Source of the DNA: a virus
IMG/VR virus record: IMGVR_UViG_3300013102_000024
Location: 1 to 35,373 of that record
Strand: one strand, 5' to 3'
Length of the DNA: 35,373 nucleotides
Under the pieces are notes generated by a model. It saw nothing but the letters and a program-made list of their open reading frames with translations. It had not been told where the DNA came from and searched no databases. This document shows, in pieces, positions 1-7,374 of the stretch. Numbering within the stretch: position 1 is the first letter of the stretch; the number at the start of each line of letters is the position of its first letter. The position numbers were made by a program, and so were the translations under genes.

Positions 1-7
1 ACACGCA

Positions 8-30
8 AACTGTCACCGGAACTGTCACCA
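8..30 (+). promoter_or_regulatory. Integrase arm-type site pair, left copy
   Basis: Two tandem copies of AACTGTCACC start at 8 and 20, 12 bp apart. The same motif is paired again at 250-273 and, through the att repeat, at 35258-35280. Short tandem repeats flanking a tRNA core are the usual form of tyrosine-integrase arm sites. The function is inferred. Confidence 0.5.
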
Positions 31-76
31 AACACGCTGAGGCCCAAACTGGCACGTCTGGAGCCCTTGAAAATAG

Positions 77-123
77 TGGAGCGGGTGAAGGGAATCGAAC
101 CCTCGTTATCAGCTTGGGAAGCT
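77..123 (-). tRNA. tRNA-Gly(CCC) 3' fragment at attL
   Basis: The minus strand reads from the anticodon loop (TTCCCAA, anticodon CCC) through the T-arm GGTTCGATTCC to the acceptor end CACCCGCTCCA. The 5' half is absent because phage DNA starts at 124, so this is a non-functional remnant left by integration. The identification rests on resemblance to bacterial glyU-type tRNA-Gly(CCC). Confidence 0.85.
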
Positions 124-180
124 TTTACTAGTGCAGTCTCAGTACATCACAGGGGATATCAATTTCTGTCTGTGGCCCAG

Positions 181-224
181 TAGAATCGCGGCTTACAGAG
201 GGTGGTGTTCAATCGTGTTGTTTC
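181..224 (+). promoter_or_regulatory. Integrase leader: possible -10 and repressor operator
   Basis: GTGTTCAATCGTGTTGT at 205-221 is a perfect 17-bp copy of the operator at 7587-7603. It contains two GTGTT units starting 10 bp apart (205, 215). TAGAAT at 181-186 could be a -10 box, but its -35 is poor. The placement suggests the lysogeny regulator that binds the CI/Cro region also controls integrase expression. The operator copy is seen; the regulation is inferred. Confidence 0.55.
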
Positions 225-249
225 ACGCGCTATCACCTTAGATCTGGCC

Positions 250-273
250 GACTGTCACCAGGAACTGTCACCA
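250..273 (+). promoter_or_regulatory. Integrase arm-type site pair, phage side
   Basis: ACTGTCACCA occurs twice, starting at 251 and 264 (13 bp apart), immediately before the integrase ATG at 274. It matches the pair inside the att repeat. Together the two pairs would flank the core in the excised attP, as integrase P and P' arms do. Their position also means bound integrase could repress its own translation start region. Confidence 0.5.
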
Positions 274-1503
274 ATGCTCACGGAAAAGCAGATTCAGGCG
301 CTGAAGCCTCGCGAAAGGGACTACGTCATGTCCGACGGCCGCACCGCCAAAGGCGAAGGGGTGCTCGTTCTCAAAGTCCGCCCTAGCGGGACGAAAGAGT
401 TTTATTTTCAGCGGCATGTCGCTGGTAAAAAGAAGATGGCCAAGCTCGGTACATGGCCTGAGATGAAACTCACGATCGCCCGGGACAAGTGCCGTAACGA
501 AAAGGGGGTACAAGCTTCACCAGGTACATTTCAGGATCTGCTTGATCTGTATGTGAAGAAGCTCGAAACCGAGGAGGCTGCATCGGCTGGCGATGTTAAG
601 TGGTCGCTCAAGCATTACGTCAGTGACCCATTCTCCGACCTGGTCAGCAAACCCGCCTCGCTCATCGGCCCGGTTCAGATTCGCAACATCATTGTCAAAA
701 TGATCGATGCCGGCATTACCACATATTGCAATCGCGTCCGTTCTCAGCTCCATGCAGCATTTCAGGTCGGGCTGGAGCAGGAGTACAACCCACGCAGTTA
801 CCTGGACGTTCAAGTGCGGTTCGGCTTAGTCAGTAACCCGGTGGCAAGTGTGCCGGTCCAGGACGACTGGGAACAACCTGGTGATCGAGCCCTTTCAACT
901 GAGGAACTGGCGACACTTTGGCAGCTACTACCTGAGCATTTGAGTCTGGTGACATCCGAGCTGCTGAAATTTCTCATCGCCTCCGGTGGCCAGCGACCGG
1001 AGCAGGTCCTGGCAACTGAGCGGCGCCACTACCTGAACGATCATTTGATAATCCGAAATAGGAAGGGGAAAAGCGGGGGCAAGGGTATTGAGGGGGAGCG
1101 GTCATTACACGTCGTCCCGTTCAACAAGTTGATGCGCCAAAGCCTGAAGGTGATGGATGAAGTCAGTGAGTCCAGCGCTTATCCCTTTATGGGCAAGGCC
1201 GACGGCAAGTCGCTGCACACGCAGTCGCTGTCCCGAGCAGTGACAAAGCTCTACGGCCGACACACGAAGAAATTCAACGGACCTTTTACACTTCGCGACA
1301 TTCGCCGGACGTGCAAAACGTTGATGGGCGTAGCGGGGCTCGATAAGGAAATGAAGGACCGAATTCAAGGGCATGCGTTCGGCGATGTTGGATCTAAACA
1401 TTATGACCGGTACACCTACTTCAAAGAGAAAAAGTCCGGTCTACAGCGGTGGTCAGTTTGGTTGCAGAAGAACGTGATCACGGCAACGCTGACAAATAAA
1501 TAA
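274..1503 (+). CDS. int: Tyrosine-type site-specific integrase
   Basis: This 409-aa phage integrase should catalyse recombination between attP and the tRNA-Gly site. An N-terminal MLTEKQIQALKPRE...SDG segment resembles the DUF4102/arm-binding domain of P4-like integrases. The C-terminal catalytic domain shows R241 (GGQRPEQV), R344 in LRDIRRT, H367 (QGH) and the likely nucleophile Y377 (SKHYDRY). The usual His of HxLRR is replaced by Arg341. I chose ATG 274, preceded by AGGA at 260-263. The frame is open to a GTG at 202, but that extension would translate the operator and arm sites. The gene sits next to attL and converges on alpA, with 6 bp between the stop codons. Confidence 0.93.
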   Translation: MLTEKQIQALKPRERDYVMSDGRTAKGEGVLVLKVRPSGTKEFYFQRHVAGKKKMAKLGTWPEMKLTIARDKCRNEKGVQASPGTFQDLLDLYVKKLETEEAASAGDVKWSLKHYVSDPFSDLVSKPASLIGPVQIRNIIVKMIDAGITTYCNRVRSQLHAAFQVGLEQEYNPRSYLDVQVRFGLVSNPVASVPVQDDWEQPGDRALSTEELATLWQLLPEHLSLVTSELLKFLIASGGQRPEQVLATERRHYLNDHLIIRNRKGKSGGKGIEGERSLHVVPFNKLMRQSLKVMDEVSESSAYPFMGKADGKSLHTQSLSRAVTKLYGRHTKKFNGPFTLRDIRRTCKTLMGVAGLDKEMKDRIQGHAFGDVGSKHYDRYTYFKEKKSGLQRWSVWLQKNVITATLTNK

Positions 1504-1519
1504 GGCCGCTTACGCGGCC
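1504..1519. terminator. Hairpin between convergent int and alpA
   Basis: GGCCGC-TTAC-GCGGCC is a perfect 6-bp GC stem with a 4-nt loop. It begins just after the int stop and overlaps the alpA stop codon. No strong U tract follows on either strand, so it is a weak intrinsic terminator at best; it could work in both directions. Confidence 0.4.
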
Positions 1520-1713
1520 TCGGTTGGTCTCCATGCTGCAGGGTTTTGCTGCCAGGCGACGATTGCAGACTCTCGCCATCCGACTCGGCCGGGTGAAATC
1601 GAAACCGGGCGTGGGAACCGCCCGCTTTTCATTGCCCGCCACAGCGTTGCGTGTGACAGGGATGTAACGGCGATAACGTCCCGTTCCCTCATAAAACGAT
1701 CCAGCTTACTCAC
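1510..1713 (-). CDS. alpA: AlpA-family transcriptional regulator / excisionase-like
   Basis: A 67-aa winged-helix/MerR-like DNA-binding protein. The pattern SLSHATLWRAMKSGRFPRPV followed by GRVGWRESAIVAW is the AlpA-family signature: a helix-turn-helix, then FPxPV, then a W-x-x-S-x-I-x-x-W helix. The start is GTG at 1713. AlpA-type proteins of P4-like elements act as regulators or excisionases, and the position at the end of the early operon facing the integrase suits a role in excision control. Family assignment is firm; the exact role is inferred. Confidence 0.85.
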   Translation of the reverse strand: MSKLDRFMRERDVIAVTSLSHATLWRAMKSGRFPRPVSISPGRVGWRESAIVAWQQNPAAWRPTEAA

Positions 1714-1748
1714 CTTTAACTATCTCCCCTGCAGCGCTGGTCAAGGTC

Positions 1749-1958
1749 TTAGCGCGCATACCGACGCCCTTTTGTCAGTCTCGCGGCAAGCTTTTCAGCC
1801 ATCAATGTCGCCCATTCTTCGGTTTTTCGTTTCTGCCTTAACTTGCTGCAGCTCTGGTGTCGACGTGTCGAGCGAGCAAAGCCACAGATATCGCAAACGC
1901 TGGGCAGATCAAGGCGCTTGCTGGCCATCGCGGGCCGAATTCGTTCTAGCTGCGACAT
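1749..1958 (-). CDS. Small basic phage protein with CxxC motif
   Basis: A 69-aa basic protein of unknown function. It has CDICGFARSTRRHQSCS near residues 22-38, which could be part of a small metal site, and a very basic tail. It starts 2 nt after the preceding gene's stop with GGAGAAA as ribosome site, so it is part of the early operon. I do not recognise a function. Confidence 0.6.
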   Translation of the reverse strand: MSQLERIRPAMASKRLDLPSVCDICGFARSTRRHQSCSKLRQKRKTEEWATLMAEKLAARLTKGRRYAR

Positions 1959-1960
1959 AG

Positions 1961-2440
1961 TCAGGCTTTCTCCGCGACTGGTAATTCAGTCAGATCGACT
2001 TCAAAAAAGCCGGGTACGTCGACGTCGGCGCCGATCACCCGCATACCGCACCAACCATACGGCTGCTCGTCCGCTTCGCAGCCGCCAAATCCCTCGCAGC
2101 TGTGCAGGTCGTGCGTCCAGCTGGTGCCCGGATTGTCACCGAAGACGTTTTTGAAGGTTGGGGTGAATCCTGCTCCGCCTTGCTCGAGCATGATCCTGAT
2201 CATGGTGGAGCCGGCCAGGCGGATCGCGACGCGCACTACATCGTCGCTCTCATCCAACAGGCGCGTCTTATCGTCTGAGAAATACTGGTTGATCATGGCT
2301 GCGCGCTCCTGGGTCAACACGTCCAGATTCACCTCAAGCTGAACCTCGTAGTCTTTCCAGGACTCCGCAACGCGATATCGCTTCAGATTTGCCTGGGTGG
2401 TAGCCTCGGCGACGTTGCCGCTATTGGTTTGAGCTTGCAT
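1961..2440 (-). CDS. DUF2528-like phage protein
   Basis: A 159-aa acidic protein. The run LKRYRVAESWKDYEVQLEV followed by ...VVRVAIRLAGSTMIRIM and a C-terminal RVIGADVDVPGFFEVDL resembles the DUF2528 family seen in Pseudomonas phages; this is from memory and unverified. A clear ribosome site GAAAGGAGAGAACC precedes the ATG. No catalytic motif is visible. It lies in the leftward early operon behind a perfect 12-bp stem-loop at 2465-2494. Confidence 0.7.
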   Translation of the reverse strand: MQAQTNSGNVAEATTQANLKRYRVAESWKDYEVQLEVNLDVLTQERAAMINQYFSDDKTRLLDESDDVVRVAIRLAGSTMIRIMLEQGGAGFTPTFKNVFGDNPGTSWTHDLHSCEGFGGCEADEQPYGWCGMRVIGADVDVPGFFEVDLTELPVAEKA

Positions 2441-2464
2441 GGTTCTCTCCTTTCAGGGGTGGCG

Positions 2465-2494
2465 GGTGCCATGGGGTTGCAGCCCCATGGCACC
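2465..2494 (-). promoter_or_regulatory. Perfect 12-bp stem-loop in early-operon leader
   Basis: GGTGCCATGGGG and CCCCATGGCACC pair perfectly around a 6-nt loop. The structure lies between a 45-aa gene and the ribosome site of the DUF2528-like gene. No U tract follows, so it is more likely an RNA-processing, stability or translational element than a terminator. The sequence GGTTGCAGCC at its core recurs in the next two intergenic gaps. Confidence 0.5.
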
Positions 2495-2510
2495 AACTTC
2501 TTTCGGATTC

Positions 2511-2648
2511 TCAGCTGAGGATCCAGATCATCAAATCCGGCACCCGGACCGCGACGATGGCGATTAACGCCACCGTCACAACTGCGCCGGTCAATTGCCC
2601 AAGCAGGGCACCACGTTCGGTTTGTTCAAGTTGCTCTGTGTTACGCAT
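2511..2648 (-). CDS. 45-aa small membrane protein
   Basis: The frame runs from ATG 2648 to TGA 2511 behind the strong ribosome site GAAAGGAGAGAACC. The short polar N-terminus (MRNTEQLEQTERG) is followed by one hydrophobic helix (GAVVTVALIAIVAVRVPDLM, about residues 21-40), so it is a predicted single-pass membrane peptide. The identical leader style to both neighbours supports translation. Function is unknown. Confidence 0.6.
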   Translation of the reverse strand: MRNTEQLEQTERGALLGQLTGAVVTVALIAIVAVRVPDLMIWILS

Positions 2649-2685
2649 GGTTCTCTCCTTTCAAAAGTGCCGGTTGCAGCCAGCG

Positions 2686-2994
2686 TTACAGGTTGCTGTC
2701 TGGCAGTCGCACCAGGTGCAGCACCAGTTGTTCAAATTCGTTCGTGTCTTCGGTGCATGACTGCCAGTCCAAAACCGCCTGGATCTGCAGCCGTGAGCAA
2801 TTGAGCACCAGGATCTCGCGCTGACCGTCCGTGGCGCGTACCTCCAAAATATCGACTAGGCCGTTGGCCCCGTAGGCCTCGGCCTGCACAGTTTTGCGGT
2901 GATCGTTTCCAAGCTCACTGAGCAGCTGGGAGACGCGTTCCTGCAGGCTTTTGGCATCACTGCGATCAGTGCCGGCAACAACTTGAATCTGCAT
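2686..2994 (-). CDS. Phage early protein of unknown function
   Basis: A 102-aa protein starting MQIQVVAGTDRSDAK behind CTGAAAGGAGAGAGCC, a strong ribosome site. The N-terminal half looks helical (LQERVSQLLSELG), followed by a beta-rich segment (GLVDILEVRATDGQREILVLNC). No family is recognised. It sits directly downstream of the primase-helicase in the early operon and is probably cotranscribed with it. Confidence 0.65.
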   Translation of the reverse strand: MQIQVVAGTDRSDAKSLQERVSQLLSELGNDHRKTVQAEAYGANGLVDILEVRATDGQREILVLNCSRLQIQAVLDWQSCTEDTNEFEQLVLHLVRLPDSNL

Positions 2995-3034
2995 GGCTCT
3001 CTCCTTTCAGGGCTGTTCGACGTGGGTTGCAGCC

Positions 3035-5845
3035 CTACGCCTGGAACATCCAGCACTTGACGGTGGGTGACTTGGTGATCGTGTTGTTATGGCGTGTGGC
3101 CTGATGGGCGCGAACTGCGCTGTCGACAGCCTTGTTCGATTCCAGGAATTTGCGGCAGCGGGATTCCTTCAGGCGATCGCGCAGCTCGCTGACGTCGGCC
3201 AGCTTCTGCCGGTGTTCTGCGGCGCGCTCGACGAACTCGTTGAGGTTGATGGCGATGACGTTGTCTTTTTTGCTGTGGTTGACCACTGGGCCATCGGCGT
3301 CGAGGCCTTGGAGGTAGTCGTAGACTTCCCAGAATTCAGCGACGACAGGGTGGTCTGCGCTGATCGAGCTTTGGCGCTCGATCGCCATTGAAACGATGCA
3401 ACGCTGGGTGGCGCTGATCTGGGCGTCACTCAGCGGTACCAGTGAGCGAATGCAGTCGACCAGGCCGAGCAGTTGGGCGTGGTTTTTAACGATGCGTTCG
3501 ACGCGGATATACCCTCTCAGCTGATTGCCGCAGTGTTGGCATGCGGCCTTTTCGTTGTTGGCTGGGTACTCGGTATCGCAGCTAATGCAATGAGTGTGCA
3601 GCCGACGAAGGCGAGCCTCATGAGCCGGAATCTTGTCGGCAAGCGTTGCCATGACGTCGCCTTCACGCTTCACCGCCTGCAGCAGGAAGTGGCTGAGCTT
3701 GGACCCATCTAAGGCTGTCAGCCGATCAGCCGCGGCTCGGCTCTCTGGTGTCACGTTGGGTCGCACGAAATGCAACTTCACAATCCGCGTCATGATGGCT
3801 TCGGAGGCGATCACAGGCGCGTTCTGGCTGATGGCGATCGTTCCTCGGAACGGTGGCTCGTAGGTTTCGTTGCCGGCGGTTTTCACGCCCTTGGTCGCCA
3901 AGGTACCGCCACCGAAGTAATCCTTCAGCTCGTCCCATTCGAAGTTTTTGGCGTGGGATTTGTCGTCGCCGCTCCGATCGGACTCAAGCAATACCACCGG
4001 CATGCCGGATACCTGGCCCATCAGACGACTACGGCCAGCCTTGGTGGATTTTGACGGGTCGAACCCTTCGTAGCCGGCGCGACCAAGCAGCTTCCACAAC
4101 AGGTTAAGCAGGGTGGTTTTACCGGCACCGGCCTCGCCGGTGGCTTCCAGGAAGGGAAAGGACTGGTAACGAGCGCGGATCTGCTCGGCGAACAGCGATC
4201 CGAACCAGAAAGTCAGTGCGACAACGCCTTGGGCGCCGAAGCACGTCCACAGCAATTTCGCCCATTCGTCGTTGTATTCCTTTGGGTCGCGCTGAATTCG
4301 CACCGGTACCGCGCGCTGCAGTGTTTTCAGACGCAGCTTCCCGAACTCGAAAAATTCCTCGTCATTGACGTCGACCACCTGGCCATCTTTGATCGCTACG
4401 TCGCCGTACACGTAGCAGCCGTATTCCTTGCTGTACCCGACGAAGTCGATCGTCTGAACGGTTTTGATCGCGAACAGCTGGTCCTTCATGATCTTGTCGA
4501 GCTGCTGGCCGCTGCCTGTGAACACTGCACCGGCTGCCATGCCGAGCAGACGCTTCTTGAATTCGCTCGCAGCTGCGACCTGGCCACCGGTGAAGGTGTT
4601 TTTCACCGAACCGCCGTCGTGCGGAAAGTCGACGCGGAAGAAATACCAGGATTCGTCGGTAATCTCGTTGCGCTGGAAGTACAGCGCCTGGGGATAGCAG
4701 TTGGCGATCTCGACCACGCAGCCCGACATGCGCAACGCTTTTTCACGCATCGCTTTATTGTTCAGCTGCTGCTCTTCGTGGTTTTCGCTTGTTTCCAGCG
4801 CCTGCATAGCGTTGTTGAATTTGCTGATGTCCAGCTTCCACCAATACAGGCGGGACTCGAACCCGAAATGAAATTCCTCGCGCTCGCGCCAGTCGTACAT
4901 CAGCAAGGCTTTTTCTGACGCGCTCTCGGCGATAAGCAGGGCGCCATGGTGGCGCGCCTCGTTGAGGTCCGCTTCGGTGCGTCGCCGGCGATCGGCTTCA
5001 TCACTGACAAAGGCCCAACGCTGGTGGAGGTCGTTCCAGTCCACTTTCCGCGCATCGCGCTGCGGAATCTGCGCAGCAGTGCATTCGAAGCCCATCGCGC
5101 GGGCCATGGCGACCCATTTGCGGGTGTATCGGTGCGCGCCAGGCTCGTTGTCCAGTGCCCACACCAGTTTCGGCAAATTGCCCGCTCGAGCAGCGGCAAG
5201 CGCTTTCAGCGAGGCTTCGGGAAAGGCGTTTGACGACATCGCTGCAACAGCGTCGACCTCGTTGTGCTGCAGGGCGATCGCGTCGAAGATCCCCTCAACG
5301 ATCCAAAGCTCCGAGGTCTGCGGCAGGTCAACGTACGGTGAGCACCACCAGTAGCCTTTGTAAGACTCACCCGGCTTGAAGCGTGCCTTCTTTTTCCCGA
5401 AGCGCTGGGGCTGATCGATCAGGCGCTCCCAATAGCCGCCGTGCTCGAGCGGAAACCGGACAGTGGCCGAACCGATATCCAGAACGCGATCGAAATAGTT
5501 CTCCTGTGTAAACAGGCCCGCCACCAGCTCGATTTTGAATCCGCGAGCGAATTCCATATAGGCACGGGCGCTGGCGGTCGGTTGATCGTCAGTCGCCGGC
5601 GCACGTTTGCTCCAGTCGTCAAACAGGTCCGAATAAAGCTCTTTGACGTGCCACTGCTGACCGCACTTGCTCTCGCGGCCGCACTTGATGAACCACGGGT
5701 TTTCGAAGCTGGAATACAGCTCCTTTTTGTTGCAGGCAGGGCAGGTGCCTCCGCGCATGAAGTCGGTGCCTGTGCGGTGCCGCAGGCCGTAGTCGAATTC
5801 GAGTCGGGTAAGTATGTCGCCCCGGATTTGCTGTTCCATCTTCAC
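3035..5845 (-). CDS. Toprim domain primase-helicase (replication protein)
   Basis: This 936-aa protein probably replaces P2 gpA-type replication with primer synthesis and unwinding. Domains in order: a primase-like zinc finger (C35, C38, C55, C61); a toprim fold at about 178-275 with E184 (VEGIFDA) and D232 (ALDNEPG); an ATPase with Walker A GEAGAGKTT at 570-578 and a Walker B-like MPVVLLESD near 615-623; a second C4 zinc knuckle (C753, C756, C769, C772); and a C-terminal domain at about 831-936. That last domain is clearly related to the C-terminus of the antirepressor-like protein at 32837-33670 (shared VVAEFW, NHSK, KAVDS and KCW-x-F). The start is GTG 5845, overlapping the upstream stop as GTGA; ATG 5839 is possible. 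Confidence 0.88.
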   Translation of the reverse strand: MKMEQQIRGDILTRLEFDYGLRHRTGTDFMRGGTCPACNKKELYSSFENPWFIKCGRESKCGQQWHVKELYSDLFDDWSKRAPATDDQPTASARAYMEFARGFKIELVAGLFTQENYFDRVLDIGSATVRFPLEHGGYWERLIDQPQRFGKKKARFKPGESYKGYWWCSPYVDLPQTSELWIVEGIFDAIALQHNEVDAVAAMSSNAFPEASLKALAAARAGNLPKLVWALDNEPGAHRYTRKWVAMARAMGFECTAAQIPQRDARKVDWNDLHQRWAFVSDEADRRRRTEADLNEARHHGALLIAESASEKALLMYDWREREEFHFGFESRLYWWKLDISKFNNAMQALETSENHEEQQLNNKAMREKALRMSGCVVEIANCYPQALYFQRNEITDESWYFFRVDFPHDGGSVKNTFTGGQVAAASEFKKRLLGMAAGAVFTGSGQQLDKIMKDQLFAIKTVQTIDFVGYSKEYGCYVYGDVAIKDGQVVDVNDEEFFEFGKLRLKTLQRAVPVRIQRDPKEYNDEWAKLLWTCFGAQGVVALTFWFGSLFAEQIRARYQSFPFLEATGEAGAGKTTLLNLLWKLLGRAGYEGFDPSKSTKAGRSRLMGQVSGMPVVLLESDRSGDDKSHAKNFEWDELKDYFGGGTLATKGVKTAGNETYEPPFRGTIAISQNAPVIASEAIMTRIVKLHFVRPNVTPESRAAADRLTALDGSKLSHFLLQAVKREGDVMATLADKIPAHEARLRRLHTHCISCDTEYPANNEKAACQHCGNQLRGYIRVERIVKNHAQLLGLVDCIRSLVPLSDAQISATQRCIVSMAIERQSSISADHPVVAEFWEVYDYLQGLDADGPVVNHSKKDNVIAINLNEFVERAAEHRQKLADVSELRDRLKESRCRKFLESNKAVDSAVRAHQATRHNNTITKSPTVKCWMFQA

Positions 5846-6075
5846 GCCTGCTTTCTGATGGCGACCTGGAGGGCGCCGAGAGTTGTCTTTTGGGCCGCCA
5901 GAGCGGGGTAGGCCGAGAGAATCGCGCCGGTGCGCATACCATCAGGGACCCGACGGAATTCGTCTGAGTACCAGTGCTCCTGAATGCCTATGCGCAGGCG
6001 CTCACGGAGCTCCTGCTGCAATGCTTCTGCGAGGCTTTCGCTCAGGTTCATTCGGATGGAAAGTGCTGTACTCAT
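5842..6075 (-). CDS. Phage early protein of unknown function
   Basis: A 77-aa protein with a helical N-terminal half rich in Leu, Glu and Arg (SLAEALQQELRERLRIGIQ). Its TGA overlaps the primase start by 4 nt, so the two are translationally coupled. AGGGAAAAAG precedes the ATG. No known family is recognised; the coupling suggests an accessory replication role, which is only inference. Confidence 0.65.
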   Translation of the reverse strand: MSTALSIRMNLSESLAEALQQELRERLRIGIQEHWYSDEFRRVPDGMRTGAILSAYPALAAQKTTLGALQVAIRKQA

Positions 6076-6139
6076 GGCTTTTTCCCTGATTTCGGGCGCA
6101 ATTCGCCCAAACCCACACGCGAGCGGTGGAGCAGTTCGG

Positions 6140-6514
6140 TCAGTTAAAAGGGGCTTTTTGGCGTGGCCCGGAGGCGTCGACCAGGTATTGAAAGATCAGC
6201 GCGACGGGAATGGCGAAAGACTTGCCGCTGGCTGGGTCGGTCAGAACCGCGACCGATTCACTGCTGTTTTTCAGATCGAGACGTCGCTGGCCAGCGCCTG
6301 AGCGCAGGTCGACGTACGCCAAGCCAGTCAGTATTTCGGCGAGGTAAACCGGCACCTCCAGCGTGGCCTGCAGGTGTGAGACGGTACGGGTGAAAAGCTG
6401 TTGGTCATTGCCCAGGTGTTCCGCCTGGTGGCGTTGCATGTAGGAGAGCGCGGCACTCTGCACGGCGGCGCGGTATTCGCGCTCGGGGTTTTGCTCGTTA
6501 ATCATGATGTTCAT
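6140..6514 (-). CDS. Phage early protein of unknown function
   Basis: A 124-aa protein starting MNIMINEQNPE. The start overlaps the stop of the ogr-like gene by one base (TGATG); an internal Met at residue 4 is an alternative. The sequence is mixed helical (REYRAAVQSAALSYMQRHQAE) with no catalytic signature. It lies between the late activator gene and the replication genes. Confidence 0.65.
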   Translation of the reverse strand: MNIMINEQNPEREYRAAVQSAALSYMQRHQAEHLGNDQQLFTRTVSHLQATLEVPVYLAEILTGLAYVDLRSGAGQRRLDLKNSSESVAVLTDPASGKSFAIPVALIFQYLVDASGPRQKAPFN

Positions 6515-6795
6515 CAGGCCGTCTCCAGTCCAAGTAGGTCCATCTGGTGTTCACCTTCCTTCTTCATCGCTTGCCGGCGAATTGCAACCGGAGCCACTGG
6601 CAAGCAAACGGACGGATTCGGCATCCCCGAAGGGCTCATTTCATGTGTCATTTCGAACTGCGCCCGAACTGACCAACCGCAGGCCTCGTTGATGCATTGC
6701 AGGTAGGCAATACGCAAAAAGATATGCGTGCCTTCACTGGTTCGGATGCGCATTCGCTCCCGGCAGTGCGGACATACCAGCTTGTAAGTGCTCAC
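6514..6795 (-). CDS. ogr: Ogr/Delta-like late transcription activator
   Basis: This 93-aa zinc-finger protein should activate the late promoters by binding TGTA-N11-TACA dyads and recruiting host RNA polymerase, as P2 Ogr and P4 Delta do. The metal site is CPHC at residues 8-11 with C34-x4-C39 (QCINEACGW). The MTHEMSPSGMPNP segment after the finger is typical of the family. The start is GTG 6795, fixed by GGGGAGAAAAA just upstream. In P2 the gene lies near D and int; here it is embedded in the early operon, so late activation follows directly from early transcription. Confidence 0.9.
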   Translation of the reverse strand: MSTYKLVCPHCRERMRIRTSEGTHIFLRIAYLQCINEACGWSVRAQFEMTHEMSPSGMPNPSVCLPVAPVAIRRQAMKKEGEHQMDLLGLETA

Positions 6796-6871
6796 TTTTT
6801 CTCCCCGCCGCTAATCGCGGCCTTCGGCTGACGCCGAAAAATGGCGACGCTTCCAGCGCCTATGTCGATTC

Positions 6872-7345
6872 CTAGCTGCCCGGGTTTTCCCGGTGCAGAA
6901 CGATCACTGCAGTGATCTCTTCATGTCTGGCTGCGACGTGCGCACGGTGCGCTGCGAGAATGGCCTGCACCTCGTCGTCCTGGATGACGCCGTCTTGTAG
7001 TGCTTTGGAAATGATGGCGTCGACGAGCCCACGCTTTACTGCCGTATTGATCGAGCGGGCGTACAGGTCGAGGTTGTCGAGTTGTCCAGCCTCAGCAACC
7101 GGGACGAAAACCCCTCCGTACAGGTTGCAGACGAAGTCGGGGAGGTGAGTGGTCCCGGTCTGTGACTCCAGTAGACAGATCTGCTCATCCGTAAGCGGGC
7201 GGCTGCCAGCGTTTTCATAGGCGTGGTTGTCGAACTTTTTCACCGACATTCCCAATCGCGGAGCGGCGCAATCGCGACCACCCGGATACACGCAAATCAC
7301 TGCGCTTACGACCTGCCTGCGGGTTTCTAGAACGGTGCGTTTCAT
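6872..7345 (-). CDS. Phage regulatory CII-like protein
   Basis: A 157-aa protein from ATG 7345 resembling the phage CII/CP76 regulatory family. It has the leading RTVLETRRQVVSAVICVYPG, the GMSVKKFDNHAYENAG stretch and LTDEQICLLESQTGTTHLPDF, which is typical of that family. The C-terminal half is helical. It could alternatively start at ATG 7375, which overlaps the preceding stop as TAATG. It is the second gene of the early operon and probably tunes lysis-lysogeny or early gene expression. Confidence 0.78.
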   Translation of the reverse strand: MKRTVLETRRQVVSAVICVYPGGRDCAAPRLGMSVKKFDNHAYENAGSRPLTDEQICLLESQTGTTHLPDFVCNLYGGVFVPVAEAGQLDNLDLYARSINTAVKRGLVDAIISKALQDGVIQDDEVQAILAAHRAHVAARHEEITAVIVLHRENPGS

Positions 7346-7374
7346 CTTCTGGTTTCTCGCCGGGCCAACTGCCA

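Larger units (their letters stand above)
1..123. repeat. attL: attL: 123-bp direct repeat, left copy
   Basis: Identical base for base to 35251-35373. Positions 77-123 are the 3' end of a tRNA-Gly gene on the minus strand. Positions 1-76 lie beyond the tRNA 3' end and carry two CTGTCACC motifs. Identity ends at 123, exactly where tRNA-Gly(CCC) should continue with GA to close the anticodon stem but the window reads TT. This endpoint fits an integrase crossover core better than an assembly overlap. Confidence 0.85.

Noticed and set aside
4229-5911. Plus-strand open frames opposite the primase-helicase
   Set aside because: Shadows in other frames of a well-supported domain-rich gene.
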